DNA of 64,000 nucleotides, taken from contig MPUH01000205.1 of assembly GCA_001970955.1 (NCBI GenBank), positions 18,738-82,737 on the forward strand, written 5' to 3'. The position numbers and the translations under genes were made by a program. This document shows positions 29,576-38,296 of this stretch, piece by piece. How positions within the stretch are numbered: position 1 is the stretch's first letter; each line of letters starts with the position of its first letter. Source of the DNA: Stentor coeruleus. Lineage: Eukaryota > Ciliophora > Heterotrichea > Heterotrichida > Stentoridae. Below the pieces are notes generated by a model. The model worked only from the letters and a program-made list of their open reading frames with translations, did not search any database and was not told the origin of the DNA.

Positions 29576-30286
29576 TTATAATAAAATACAAGCTTTTGAC
29601 TTACACCCAGTGCAACTTGATTTTTTCTTACTTGGTGGAGGATGTGGAGCAACAGGTATTTGTTGCATAACCGGTTCTTCAGGTACTCTTTCAATAATTT
29701 TTTTCGGTTCTTCTTCTTTATAATTTTCCTCTTGATGTCCTTGATCATAACTAGCAAAAACCTCATAATAGAAAAGTTCGAAATTATCGAAATTTAAACT
29801 CCCTTTAAAAGGACTGATTGATAATTTCTTAGCTTTTTCATTAAGAAAATTCTCATTAAGCCCCAAAATACGCCCAATACGCTTAAATCTTTCAAATGCA
29901 ATTTCTTGCTTTTCCCCGCCAGCTAAAAGTTGATACATTTTTTTACCGTGCATGTAAAGCATTAGTTTTAGTTGTCCTGTTTCAGCGGCTGCATATAATA
30001 TTATAAGCATGCAGAATTCTTTGAATGTTATAGTCATATCTTGAGATAGAGTGTCGAATATTTCCCAAGTTGAGGTCTCTGTTACTTTTATGCATATCTC
30101 TTTGAGTATTTTCCAAAGCCCATATTCATCAATTTCGCTTCCACTTTGGCTACAAAACCAGTTTTGTAATGTTTCAAAACCATAAGTTGTATGAATAAGT
30201 TCGTAAAAATTCACCCTTACATTTCCTGAAGACTCTTTACACTTTTTCTCGATACTGTCTTTGAATTCGGGTTTAAGAAAATTCAT
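29576..30286 (-). CDS. EF-hand-like protein with C-terminal prenylation motif
   Basis: 236 residues. The central part (WEIFDTLSQDMTITFKEFCM at about 80-100) has the spacing of a degenerate EF-hand pair but lacks most calcium ligands. The C-terminus is proline-rich, then cysteine-rich and ends C-I-L-L, a CaaX box with Leu last, expected to be geranylgeranylated; nearby Cys (CTGCKSKAC) could be palmitoylated. It is likely a membrane-tethered cytoplasmic protein. Function unknown. Confidence 0.65.
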   Translation of the reverse strand: MNFLKPEFKDSIEKKCKESSGNVRVNFYELIHTTYGFETLQNWFCSQSGSEIDEYGLWKILKEICIKVTETSTWEIFDTLSQDMTITFKEFCMLIILYAAAETGQLKLMLYMHGKKMYQLLAGGEKQEIAFERFKRIGRILGLNENFLNEKAKKLSISPFKGSLNFDNFELFYYEVFASYDQGHQEENYKEEEPKKIIERVPEEPVMQQIPVAPHPPPSKKKSSCTGCKSKACILL

Positions 30287-30425
30287 TTTTTTATAGTTTT
30301 ATATTAGTATAAGACAAAAGCTTGATATAAGTTAAGAGATAATTCTTATATATATAATTTTATTAGTATAGTAGATGTAATTATATGCACAAATTTGGAT
30401 AGTCTTAAAGATATATAGTATATAT

Positions 30426-31382
30426 ATGGACACTAAAAAAATTGAATTTTTCCTGAAAGAAATTGCTATATCTTTGTATACTGAGCTTTCTGATGATGAC
30501 AAATCCACTTTAGGTCCAAATTTAGAGAGTGTCATGTGCATGAGTCCTAAAACAACTTTGAGTTGTTTAAACGATTTATATGATAACCTGATAGAATGTA
30601 AAAGGTCAATAAAGCATGTTGAGTTTTATAAAGAATTTTCAGAAAACGAAGTCTACCAACGAGCCTTACAAAAACTCGACCAAGAAGTTCGCCAGCACAT
30701 CAGATGCGAACTTCAACTAAAAGTATTTATCGATTCCAATGAAGAAAAACTCTCACAAACCCTATCTCGGCAAAACCGTAATATAGAAACCAATACCAAA
30801 GTCCTTGAAAAAGTAAAAGATGAAAACAAAAGGCTTAAAGCAATCCTATCATCAAAAACAGCCGAACTTGAAGAAATCAAATCTGAAGGACAAACTTGTG
30901 ACGAAAAACAACTTATTTTAATGAAAACTAAAGCGCAAAAAGACCAAGAAAAAATCGAAGAATACGAAAAAAACATAATAAAACTCAAACAAAAATGGGC
31001 TCAAACCAAACTTGATTTAGAAAACAAAAACAAAGAGTATGAAAAACATAAACGGGAATTTGTGTTTTTGAAAAAAATCATTGGGGCAAGCGAGGATTTA
31101 AGAAGTACAAGTAAGTATACTGATAAAAGTGATGGTTCGATAAAAGATGGGCAAGAGGTTAAAAGCTATAGGACAGTTAAAACCCCAAATAGAACTGCAG
31201 ATAGATCAATATCACCTTTGCCTATGAGTTATAATAAGAAGATTGCTAAGTATTCAAAGGCCACACAGAGTACGAAAAAACTGGAAAAAAGCCCTTTGGC
31301 GAAAATTTTGAAGTCGGATTTGTCGAAATTTAAGTCTAAGTCGAAATCCAGGCTTCCGATTTTTGCTAATGTAAAGAAATAG
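30426..31382 (+). CDS. coiled-coil protein
   Basis: 318 residues. A helical N-terminal domain (1-65), then a long coiled coil at about 70-230 including YQRALQKLDQEVRQHIRCEL, ending in a basic Ser/Lys-rich tail (KSKSRLPIFANVKK). The start ATG at 30426 sits in TATATA-rich DNA about 140 bp from the divergent EF-hand-like gene. No named family recognised; a cytoskeletal or centrosomal role is only an inference from composition. Confidence 0.65.
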   Translation: MDTKKIEFFLKEIAISLYTELSDDDKSTLGPNLESVMCMSPKTTLSCLNDLYDNLIECKRSIKHVEFYKEFSENEVYQRALQKLDQEVRQHIRCELQLKVFIDSNEEKLSQTLSRQNRNIETNTKVLEKVKDENKRLKAILSSKTAELEEIKSEGQTCDEKQLILMKTKAQKDQEKIEEYEKNIIKLKQKWAQTKLDLENKNKEYEKHKREFVFLKKIIGASEDLRSTSKYTDKSDGSIKDGQEVKSYRTVKTPNRTADRSISPLPMSYNKKIAKYSKATQSTKKLEKSPLAKILKSDLSKFKSKSKSRLPIFANVKK

Positions 31383-31540
31383 ACTTTTTTTATAAAGTTT
31401 GCTATTAGTATGATTTGGATAAATAAGTTTTTAAAGAATTTTGGTATTTGCAAGAAGTTTGGTATAGTGAAATAGATTATTAAAAATAAGGATCATGATT
31501 TTATTGATAAGAAAGGTGAAGATAAGAAATTATGGTTAGT

Positions 31541-32323
31541 TTATGCTTTAACAATAGGAAGAGATGCTATTTTTTTATCAGTGGCAGATATGATGCCTAT
31601 ATTATTATGTCTCCAAAGTTTGTAGCCACTCATTTTTATGAGTTTATTAGTAGTTTGCAGCATTTCTCCCTTCATAGATTTCAGTTCCATCTTCAAGCCT
31701 TGATCTGTAATTCTATTATAATACATAGTCGACATCATATTCTTAATGCGTTCCTGATCATCTGTTTGCTTCAAACAAACTTCAAGGTCCTGTATATAAT
31801 TCATAGCATAATCAGCACTACTCAGCCTAAAAAACCCATGATTTGTCAGTTGTTTTCTCTGAGGAAGTATTTCTGGTTGGAAAATTTCACACTGATTAAT
31901 AACTGCTTCTAAAGATCTAATTCTTTTCCTTTTAGCCTGTATTCTAGACCTATCTTCAAGTCTTTTAACAGGTGAAGGTGATACTAATGGTAATATTTTC
32001 CTAGTACTTGATGATACTATATTGTCAAGTTTTATTGGTGAATTAAGTTTGCTAATCTCAGTTTCAGCATAATGGGAAATTTCTTTCTGTTTGATTTTTA
32101 TATGATCCCTAGCTCTATCTACATCTTCATAGTGGATTTTAGAATTTTGTGCACAGCCACGAGGAGATACTTTACTGTATAATGAAGAAACTTGGCCAAT
32201 AACTTGTCGGTAAGATGCTTTTTCCATCCTACGATTGTGGTGAGTTGCCAAGTTTGCAAAGAACTCAGAACGATATCCAGGATAGTGTCTTGCACTATAT
32301 TCATCGTTGTTGTTATTCTCCAT
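31541..32323 (-). CDS. hypothetical basic protein
   Basis: 260 residues, rich in Ser, Arg and Asn. It begins MENNNNDEYSARHYPGYRSE and contains FFRLSSADYAMNYIQDLEVC and IKNMMSTMYYNRITDQGL. It has no membrane segment or known domain. It converges with the preceding coiled-coil gene. Confidence 0.6.
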   Translation of the reverse strand: MENNNNDEYSARHYPGYRSEFFANLATHHNRRMEKASYRQVIGQVSSLYSKVSPRGCAQNSKIHYEDVDRARDHIKIKQKEISHYAETEISKLNSPIKLDNIVSSSTRKILPLVSPSPVKRLEDRSRIQAKRKRIRSLEAVINQCEIFQPEILPQRKQLTNHGFFRLSSADYAMNYIQDLEVCLKQTDDQERIKNMMSTMYYNRITDQGLKMELKSMKGEMLQTTNKLIKMSGYKLWRHNNIGIISATDKKIASLPIVKA

Positions 32324-32940
32324 TTACAGTTTATTTAGAAGTTTTTGAGGATATTTGATGTGAGATTTTGTGAATGGGTGAATTGGAGTAGTTGGGAAAA
32401 TTATTATTGATGATTAGAAATTAGATTTTTGCAGAGAAGCCGGGCTAGTGAGGAAGAAAGTTCAGGATGAGGTTGTGAAGAGATGATGAGATAGGAAATG
32501 AAGATTTATTGTAAGGATTTTATATCGATTTATTGATGAGTGGTTATTTTATATGATTTTGGATTAGTAAGATAGAAGATTATTATTATTTTGAATTTTG
32601 TATGGTTTTTTATGGATTGATATAGATTTAGGCTGGCATTTATATGGTAAAATATATTAAATTGAACAAAATTTGAATTTTTTAGATATTGTATCGAAAC
32701 CCAGATTTCTATATATTTTTTAGCTTAAGAGCAATAATTATTGTAGCAGGGCAAAGTTATAAAATTTATTTCTAATCATATCTACTTACTTCATATTTTT
32801 TATTTTGCTAGAAAAAATGCTACATTTAAGGCGGCAGAATTACTAAATCTATTCATAAAATTCTTCATATCCTACTTATAAAATGCATAAAAATTTTGCC
32901 TTATAGTAAATCTCCTCAATGCTAGATCCATTTATATTTA
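32324..32940. other. intergenic with strong G-to-C switch
   Basis: The plus strand is very G-rich at 32330-32500 (gccgggctagtgaggaag) and C-rich at about 32860-32940. No gene recognised. Confidence 0.45.
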
Positions 32941-33516
32941 TTAATCAGCATTTTCAAACACCTTGCCATTGTACTTTAAAGCTTTGCTTGTAGAATAACT
33001 CAACAATAAAGGAGTCTCAGGTTTTTTTCTATCAAAATTAGGGTTCTGCATTTTTTTTTGCAGTTTCGCCAGCCTTTCCATCCTTTCCTCTTTATCTTTA
33101 AACCTTTTAGCATCCCTTTCTGCCTTTTGCTCATTATTTTCATGGCTTTTTTGCATCACAACTTGTAATTTTTTCTGTTTTTCTCGCATCTTCAGCTCTT
33201 TTTTTCTTTCAATCCAATCAACGAAATTCTGTTTAGCGTCTTCTTTCATTTTTTCTTTGTTTTTTGCCCAGCTTTCTGCATAAGCTTTGCTTTTGTTAAG
33301 TTTTTCTTTCATTTCTTTATTCTTTTTTTTTACCCATGATTGAAAATCAAGGTTTTTCTTGATTTTCTTATTGGATATGTTGGATTCCGAGCAAAAATCT
33401 TCAGAGTATTCATCTTCTTCGCTTTTTTCTAGGTTTTCTAATATTCTGTCTTTAGTAAATTTCTGACTAAGTGTTCTTTTCATCAAGTTTTTCCTTGGGT
33501 CTGAGTGAAGTTTCAT
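32941..33516 (-). CDS. charged coiled-coil protein, possibly CCDC34-like
   Basis: 191 residues, extremely rich in Lys and Glu. Three spaced W-x3-K units (FQSWVKKKNKEMKEK, AESWAKNKEKMKED, FVDWIERKKELKMRE) about 23 residues apart resemble the repeated W..K blocks of CCDC34-type cilia proteins. The acidic N-terminal part (SEEDEYSEDFCSES) precedes the coil. The assignment is tentative. Confidence 0.6.
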   Translation of the reverse strand: MKLHSDPRKNLMKRTLSQKFTKDRILENLEKSEEDEYSEDFCSESNISNKKIKKNLDFQSWVKKKNKEMKEKLNKSKAYAESWAKNKEKMKEDAKQNFVDWIERKKELKMREKQKKLQVVMQKSHENNEQKAERDAKRFKDKEERMERLAKLQKKMQNPNFDRKKPETPLLLSYSTSKALKYNGKVFENAD

Positions 33517-33711
33517 AGCGAGTAAATATTCATGTGAAGCAATTTTTGTGCTGGCTGACCTGATTTTTCGAAGATCCTAAGTAACTCTTACAATTTCGCA
33601 AACGGTGAAGTTGAATGTTTTTGGAACTTTCACAACTTCTTTAAACCTCTGCACATTAACCGGATGTTCTTCATAGTTATGTTTATTGTATTCCATTATA
33701 AACAAATCAAT

Positions 33712-36623
33712 ATGGAAAATTTCTACTCAAAACTCAAGGATTTTTGCCAAAACTCCTCAACAGTAGTCGAATACTTTCTAATAGTCGGGATAAATCACTC
33801 AAGTTTACGTGAAAATATCGAAGAACACCACATACTGACCCCTTTAATCTTATCCCAATTTCCCTCTTTTAATCGTAATCAAGTCCTAATCCCCGAATCA
33901 ATCCCAATATTCTGCTTTCCATGGGGTATGAACATATCAAAAACCCAACAATTTCCTTCAGTATCCTACCTTTTGCTTACAGATGAAAAAGGAAATAAGC
34001 TTTATTGCACATCATTAAAAATCTGGGAACTTGCTGAAGATTCTTTAGAAGAAACAGAATCTACAATAGCATCAAGGAGAAGTTATAGTTTTTTAGCAGA
34101 TGAGACATTTTATGTCCCAAAATGTATTGTTATTGTATCTAAACTAGCATTTTTTGAAACTTTTGAGAGGATTCTTTATAAAATACATAAGCTTACTTTA
34201 TCTTCGATATTATCACCAATTGAATGGTTTATTGGCCATTTGGTATTATTGGTCCCAACTCCACCCCGTGGGCATTTGCGAGTGGAGTATAAACTAGGTG
34301 ATTTGGACTGTGATTTTAAACTGCCCCCGCTTAATAAACTCCCTCTACTGGATATCAACCTTGGGTGCCTTTTTACTTGTCTAANTGTGATTTTAAACTG
34401 CCCCCGCTTAATAAACTCCCTCTACTGGATATCAACCTTGGGTGCCTTTTTACTTGTCTAAGCCAAGAAAATGTGCTGAAAGTCTTCACTTGCCTAGCCC
34501 TAGAACAATCCACAGTCTTCCTTTCATCAAATGACAGTTATTTATCTTCCTGTTCAATGTCTCTACTTTCTTTACTTTTCCCCTTTCAATGGAGTTTAGT
34601 TTGTGTCCCAATTCTCCCTGAGCTTTTATTAGACTATCTTTATTCTCCAGTAAGCTACATATATGGTGTCAATATAAAATCCAAAGAAGAAGTTTATATT
34701 CGTGGAAATGAAAATTTATTTATAGTTGACCTAGACAATAATTTAGTCTATTCCAATGCTCAATCTTTAAAAATTTCTAACGAAAAATTCTCACCAATAA
34801 CAATCCCCCCTTTGCCTATTCATTATGCTAAAAAACTAAACAAAAAACTTAAAAAAATCCTAGATGCCTATGAAATACAGGAATATAAAATTTTTACAAC
34901 TGAAACTTGTGAGAATATACGAGATGCGTTTTTTCAGTTTTTTGTAGCGATTTTTAAGAATTATAAGAAATTTATGAATTTTAGCAGTACAGTTGATAAT
35001 GGGATGTGTTTTGATGAAACTGGGTTTGTTAAAGATGCTCCTGATAATTCGAGGGGTTTTTTTACAAGATTTTTTAAAACACAGATGTTTGCGAATTTCT
35101 GTGAAACTAGAATGCGGCCTTTGAATATTGAGGAACATTCAGAAAATTTGTTGTTTGATGAACATATACTAGCTAAGCTCAATAGGTCTAAGCTAAGATA
35201 TAGTAAATATCCCACACCTTTTATCAATGACACTTCACAAATATGGAAAACTTCTTATAAAGTACCAGAAATAACCGTTTTAGCTGAGCTGAGGAATTTC
35301 ACATATAGTTATTTTCCTAATTTCAGCTTAGATGTATTCAGTGAGTACCCTTTACCCAGAGAAAAACCCCCAAAATACTCAGAATCTATAGATTTCCCAT
35401 ATTCAAGTCATACAGAAATTACCCAAAGTCATGTTACTGAAGAAGAAATGATTTATTTGTGTTGGATTGAAATATGGGCTTCATGTCTTTGGTATCAAGA
35501 TGAAAACGAACATAATCTTAGGTTTAAAGAACTTATATCAACATTAAGAGCTTTGAGGAAAGTTAGCACTTCCTCTTTGACTTCAAGTTATAAAATACTA
35601 TTAGAAGCATCGGCTAGAATTAATCCTAGTCTTGGAATGCCAATTTTTAAAGAAATGACTGACTCGCAGGTTATGGTCGATGCAGCAACAGTTCATTTAT
35701 TACAAAGAATATTAAGCCTTTCGATAAAAAAAGACCAAAAAAATGCTGTGAAAAGCACAGGTAACAGCATTTTCTATACAAACAGCATAATCAACGATAA
35801 TTTCATGCCTAACACCTACCGCCGAAGAGTTTTCACCAAAGCTAGCGACCATCATATATTCGCTAAACAAGAACTCTGTTTCCTCATCAAAGAAACCTGT
35901 AAAAAATGCCACAAATTCCTCAGTATCGCTGAAATAAAATCAGGTTGGCAAAATACTGCTTATATTTTTGAATCAACTTGCTCAGGATGTAAAGAAAAAT
36001 ATACTCCTAGCTTACGTATTCGTATAGGTCTTGAAATAGGTCATGATCAAAAAACTTCTAATCGTGAAAACACAATTTTTGTCTCTCCAATAACTTTACG
36101 TGCTATGGTAAAAGATTTAATAAATGAACAAATAAACAAATTTAGACTTGAAATCGATTTGATTAGAATATACAATTCGGTAATATTTTGGAATCTTATC
36201 TGGCATTTTAATAACTTGGGCTTACCTTTTGAATTTATGCTTCCATANTACAATTCGGTAATATTTTGGAATCTTATCTGGCATTTTAATAACTTGGGCT
36301 TACCTTTTGAATTTATGCTTCCATATGAACAAGAAGTTGTTGACGTGAAAAACTCTTTTGTGATTGTTGGTGAAGAGGTTGTGAAGAAAGTAAAAGTTGA
36401 TAAAGAGGTACAGACTGATTGGAATTTGATGAATATAGATCAAGCGATAAGGAAANATGAACAAGAAGTTGTTGACGTGAAAAACTCTTTTGTGATTGTT
36501 GGTGAAGAGGTTGTGAAGAAGGTAAAAGTGGATAAAGAGGTACAGACTGATTGGAATTTGATGAATATAGATCAAGCGATAAGGAAGTATAAAGAAAATA
36601 TTAGTAAAAATAAAGATGTTTAA
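33712..36623 (+). CDS. DENN-domain protein, DENND4-like (broken by three assembly gaps)
   Basis: Start chosen at 33712 (MENFYSKLKDF), where the uDENN strand VVEYFLIVG follows; an upstream in-frame ATG exists at 33664. The DENN core has LVPTPPRGHLRVEY and LLFPFQWSLVCVPILPELLL, then YIYGVNI, typical of Rab GEFs. Near the end a Cys cluster (CKKCHKFL, IKSGW, STCSGCKEKYTPSLRI) matches the CxxC..GW..CxxC element of DENND4 proteins. Ns at 34385, 36248 and 36456 sit between duplicates of 76, 77 and 131 bp that falsely break the frame. The last pair differs at two bases, suggesting two alleles. DENN proteins activate Rab GTPases. The stop is 15 nt from the convergent PDI stop. Confidence 0.88.
34309..34461. 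repeat. assembly gap with 76-bp flanking duplicate
   Basis: N at 34385; identical copies 34309-34384 and 34386-34461 inside the DENN gene. Confidence 0.92.
36171..36325. repeat. assembly gap with 77-bp flanking duplicate
   Basis: N at 36248; identical copies 36171-36247 and 36249-36325 inside the DENN gene. Confidence 0.92.
36325..36587. repeat. assembly gap with 131-bp flanking duplicate
   Basis: N at 36456; copies 36325-36455 and 36457-36587 differ at two sites in the DENN gene (aagaaagtaaaagttg versus aagaaggtaaaagtgg), as expected for two haplotypes. Confidence 0.9.
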
Positions 36624-36638
36624 TTGTAAATGCTTTAC

Positions 36639-37922
36639 TTAGAGATCTTCGTTAGATACCTCAAGGACGTGGTCAAAACCATCCCATGGCTCAACACTTT
36701 TGATCTTAGGCAGTTCCTTATATTCAGTTAAAGGTACGCTTCCGCCAAGGATTTTTCTAATAAATGTCTGCATTTCTTCAGCAATATAAGCACTTCTCAT
36801 AAGTGCGAATCTATTCTTTGATAAAGATAGGGCGACTACTGAAGGGAACCCAAAACCTAATCCGATCATTGTTTCGAGTTTATAGAAATCACCAGCTTGT
36901 ACCCATAAAAACCTTACAGGTTGTCCTCTATATCCTTTAGCTACATCACTCAAAACCCCAATATATCGATTTCTTTCATTGGCCGAACTATCATAAATAT
37001 GTGGTAAAAAGGCAAGTATACAAACAGCATCTTGACAAGTTTCTGTTAGGACTTTTTCTGATACTAGTTGTTTCATTGTTTGACCTTTTCCTAGTGTATC
37101 AAGTTTAGCAAAAGCTTCTTTAACTAAAATACTTGCATCACGGCCACCGTTGTAGTCTTCAGGTTTACTAGCACCTGGGATGAAGAATTTAAGTGTTGGA
37201 TAACCATTTATACCATATTTGCCAGCTAAGCCTGAGTTTTCTGTTGCGTCAACTTTGCCGAATTTTACACTGCCTTTTGCTTGTGATGCAGCTTTAGCCC
37301 AGTCTGGAGCGAGTTTTTTACAGTGTCCACACCAGGGAGCATAGAATTCAACAAACCATAGATCATCACTGGCTAAGACGGTACTATCAAAGTTGCTGTC
37401 AGTAAGTACTACGACATCATCATCATTTGCAGGCTCATCTTGCTGTTGTTGTTGTTGTTTTTGTTGTTCTTGTCTAGGTTTTTCAGACCCAGAATTGGTT
37501 TCAGCTTTACCTCCAAGGCGTTTATTGGCGATTTGTTGAGCTTTTTGTATCATGAAATTCACTATATCTTTAGAGTTGCGGCCTGAGTCATAGTCTGTCG
37601 GAGAGCTTTTGTTCTCACCAAAAAATTTAATAGTTGGAAATCCTTGGATATTGTATTTACTACCAACTGATTGATCTGTAGTCATATCAACAGCTCCTAA
37701 TTTCAGCATTCCTTTTAAAGCTTGGGCTGCTTTTTCATACTCCGGTGCAAGATTTTTACAATGTCCACACCAGGGTGCATAGAATTCTACAAGCCATATA
37801 TCCTTAGATTTTAGGACCAGCTCATCGAAATTGTTTGCGTTCAGGTGTATAACAGCTGAGTCTTTTGAGTATAAACCTGATACTGCAGCTAGGATTAGAA
37901 ATAACACGTGTAAGTTTGCCAT
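36639..37922 (-). CDS. protein disulfide isomerase, P5/PDIA6-type
   Basis: 427 residues. Signal peptide at about 1-18 (MANLHVLFLILAAVSGLYS). Two thioredoxin domains with active sites WCGHC at 51-55 and 197-201, each followed by the cis-Pro region (GFPTIKFF, GYPTLKFF). A Gln-rich linker (QQKQQQQQQ) joins them. The C-terminal domain (about 285-400) lacks a CxxC. The layout a0-a-b matches P5/PDIA6. The protein ends N-E-D-L, an apparent variant of the KDEL-type ER retrieval signal. It forms and rearranges disulfides in the ER lumen. Confidence 0.95.
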   Translation of the reverse strand: MANLHVLFLILAAVSGLYSKDSAVIHLNANNFDELVLKSKDIWLVEFYAPWCGHCKNLAPEYEKAAQALKGMLKLGAVDMTTDQSVGSKYNIQGFPTIKFFGENKSSPTDYDSGRNSKDIVNFMIQKAQQIANKRLGGKAETNSGSEKPRQEQQKQQQQQQDEPANDDDVVVLTDSNFDSTVLASDDLWFVEFYAPWCGHCKKLAPDWAKAASQAKGSVKFGKVDATENSGLAGKYGINGYPTLKFFIPGASKPEDYNGGRDASILVKEAFAKLDTLGKGQTMKQLVSEKVLTETCQDAVCILAFLPHIYDSSANERNRYIGVLSDVAKGYRGQPVRFLWVQAGDFYKLETMIGLGFGFPSVVALSLSKNRFALMRSAYIAEEMQTFIRKILGGSVPLTEYKELPKIKSVEPWDGFDHVLEVSNEDL

Positions 37923-38296
37923 TTATTTTTGAGAATAAAAAACATTTTCAATGTTTTTTAAAAGTTTTCGGAGATTTGGGTATAGGAAAGAATAGATTAT
38001 TGGATTTTATTATAAGAATTTGTGTGGAATGAGAAGCAAGTGTTGGGGTAAATTGAAAAAATTGATTTAAAAATTTTGGGTTATGAAAGGGAAATGTAGA
38101 AAATTTGATTTTGTAATTAGGTGGATTGTAAATGCCTATCAACCTCACTCTAAAAACTATCACATCATAAAAATTATAATAAAAAATTCACTAAAACAAT
38201 CCACAAAAATCACAATAGCCTTTTCTATACAAAAAATCCTTTGATTCATTCAATAATCCTATAAATAGTATATAATAAATTTTATATTAAAATACC
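37923..38296. other. intergenic, composition switch
   Basis: The plus strand is G-rich at 37960-38110 and C/A-rich at 38150-38270. No gene seen. Confidence 0.45.
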
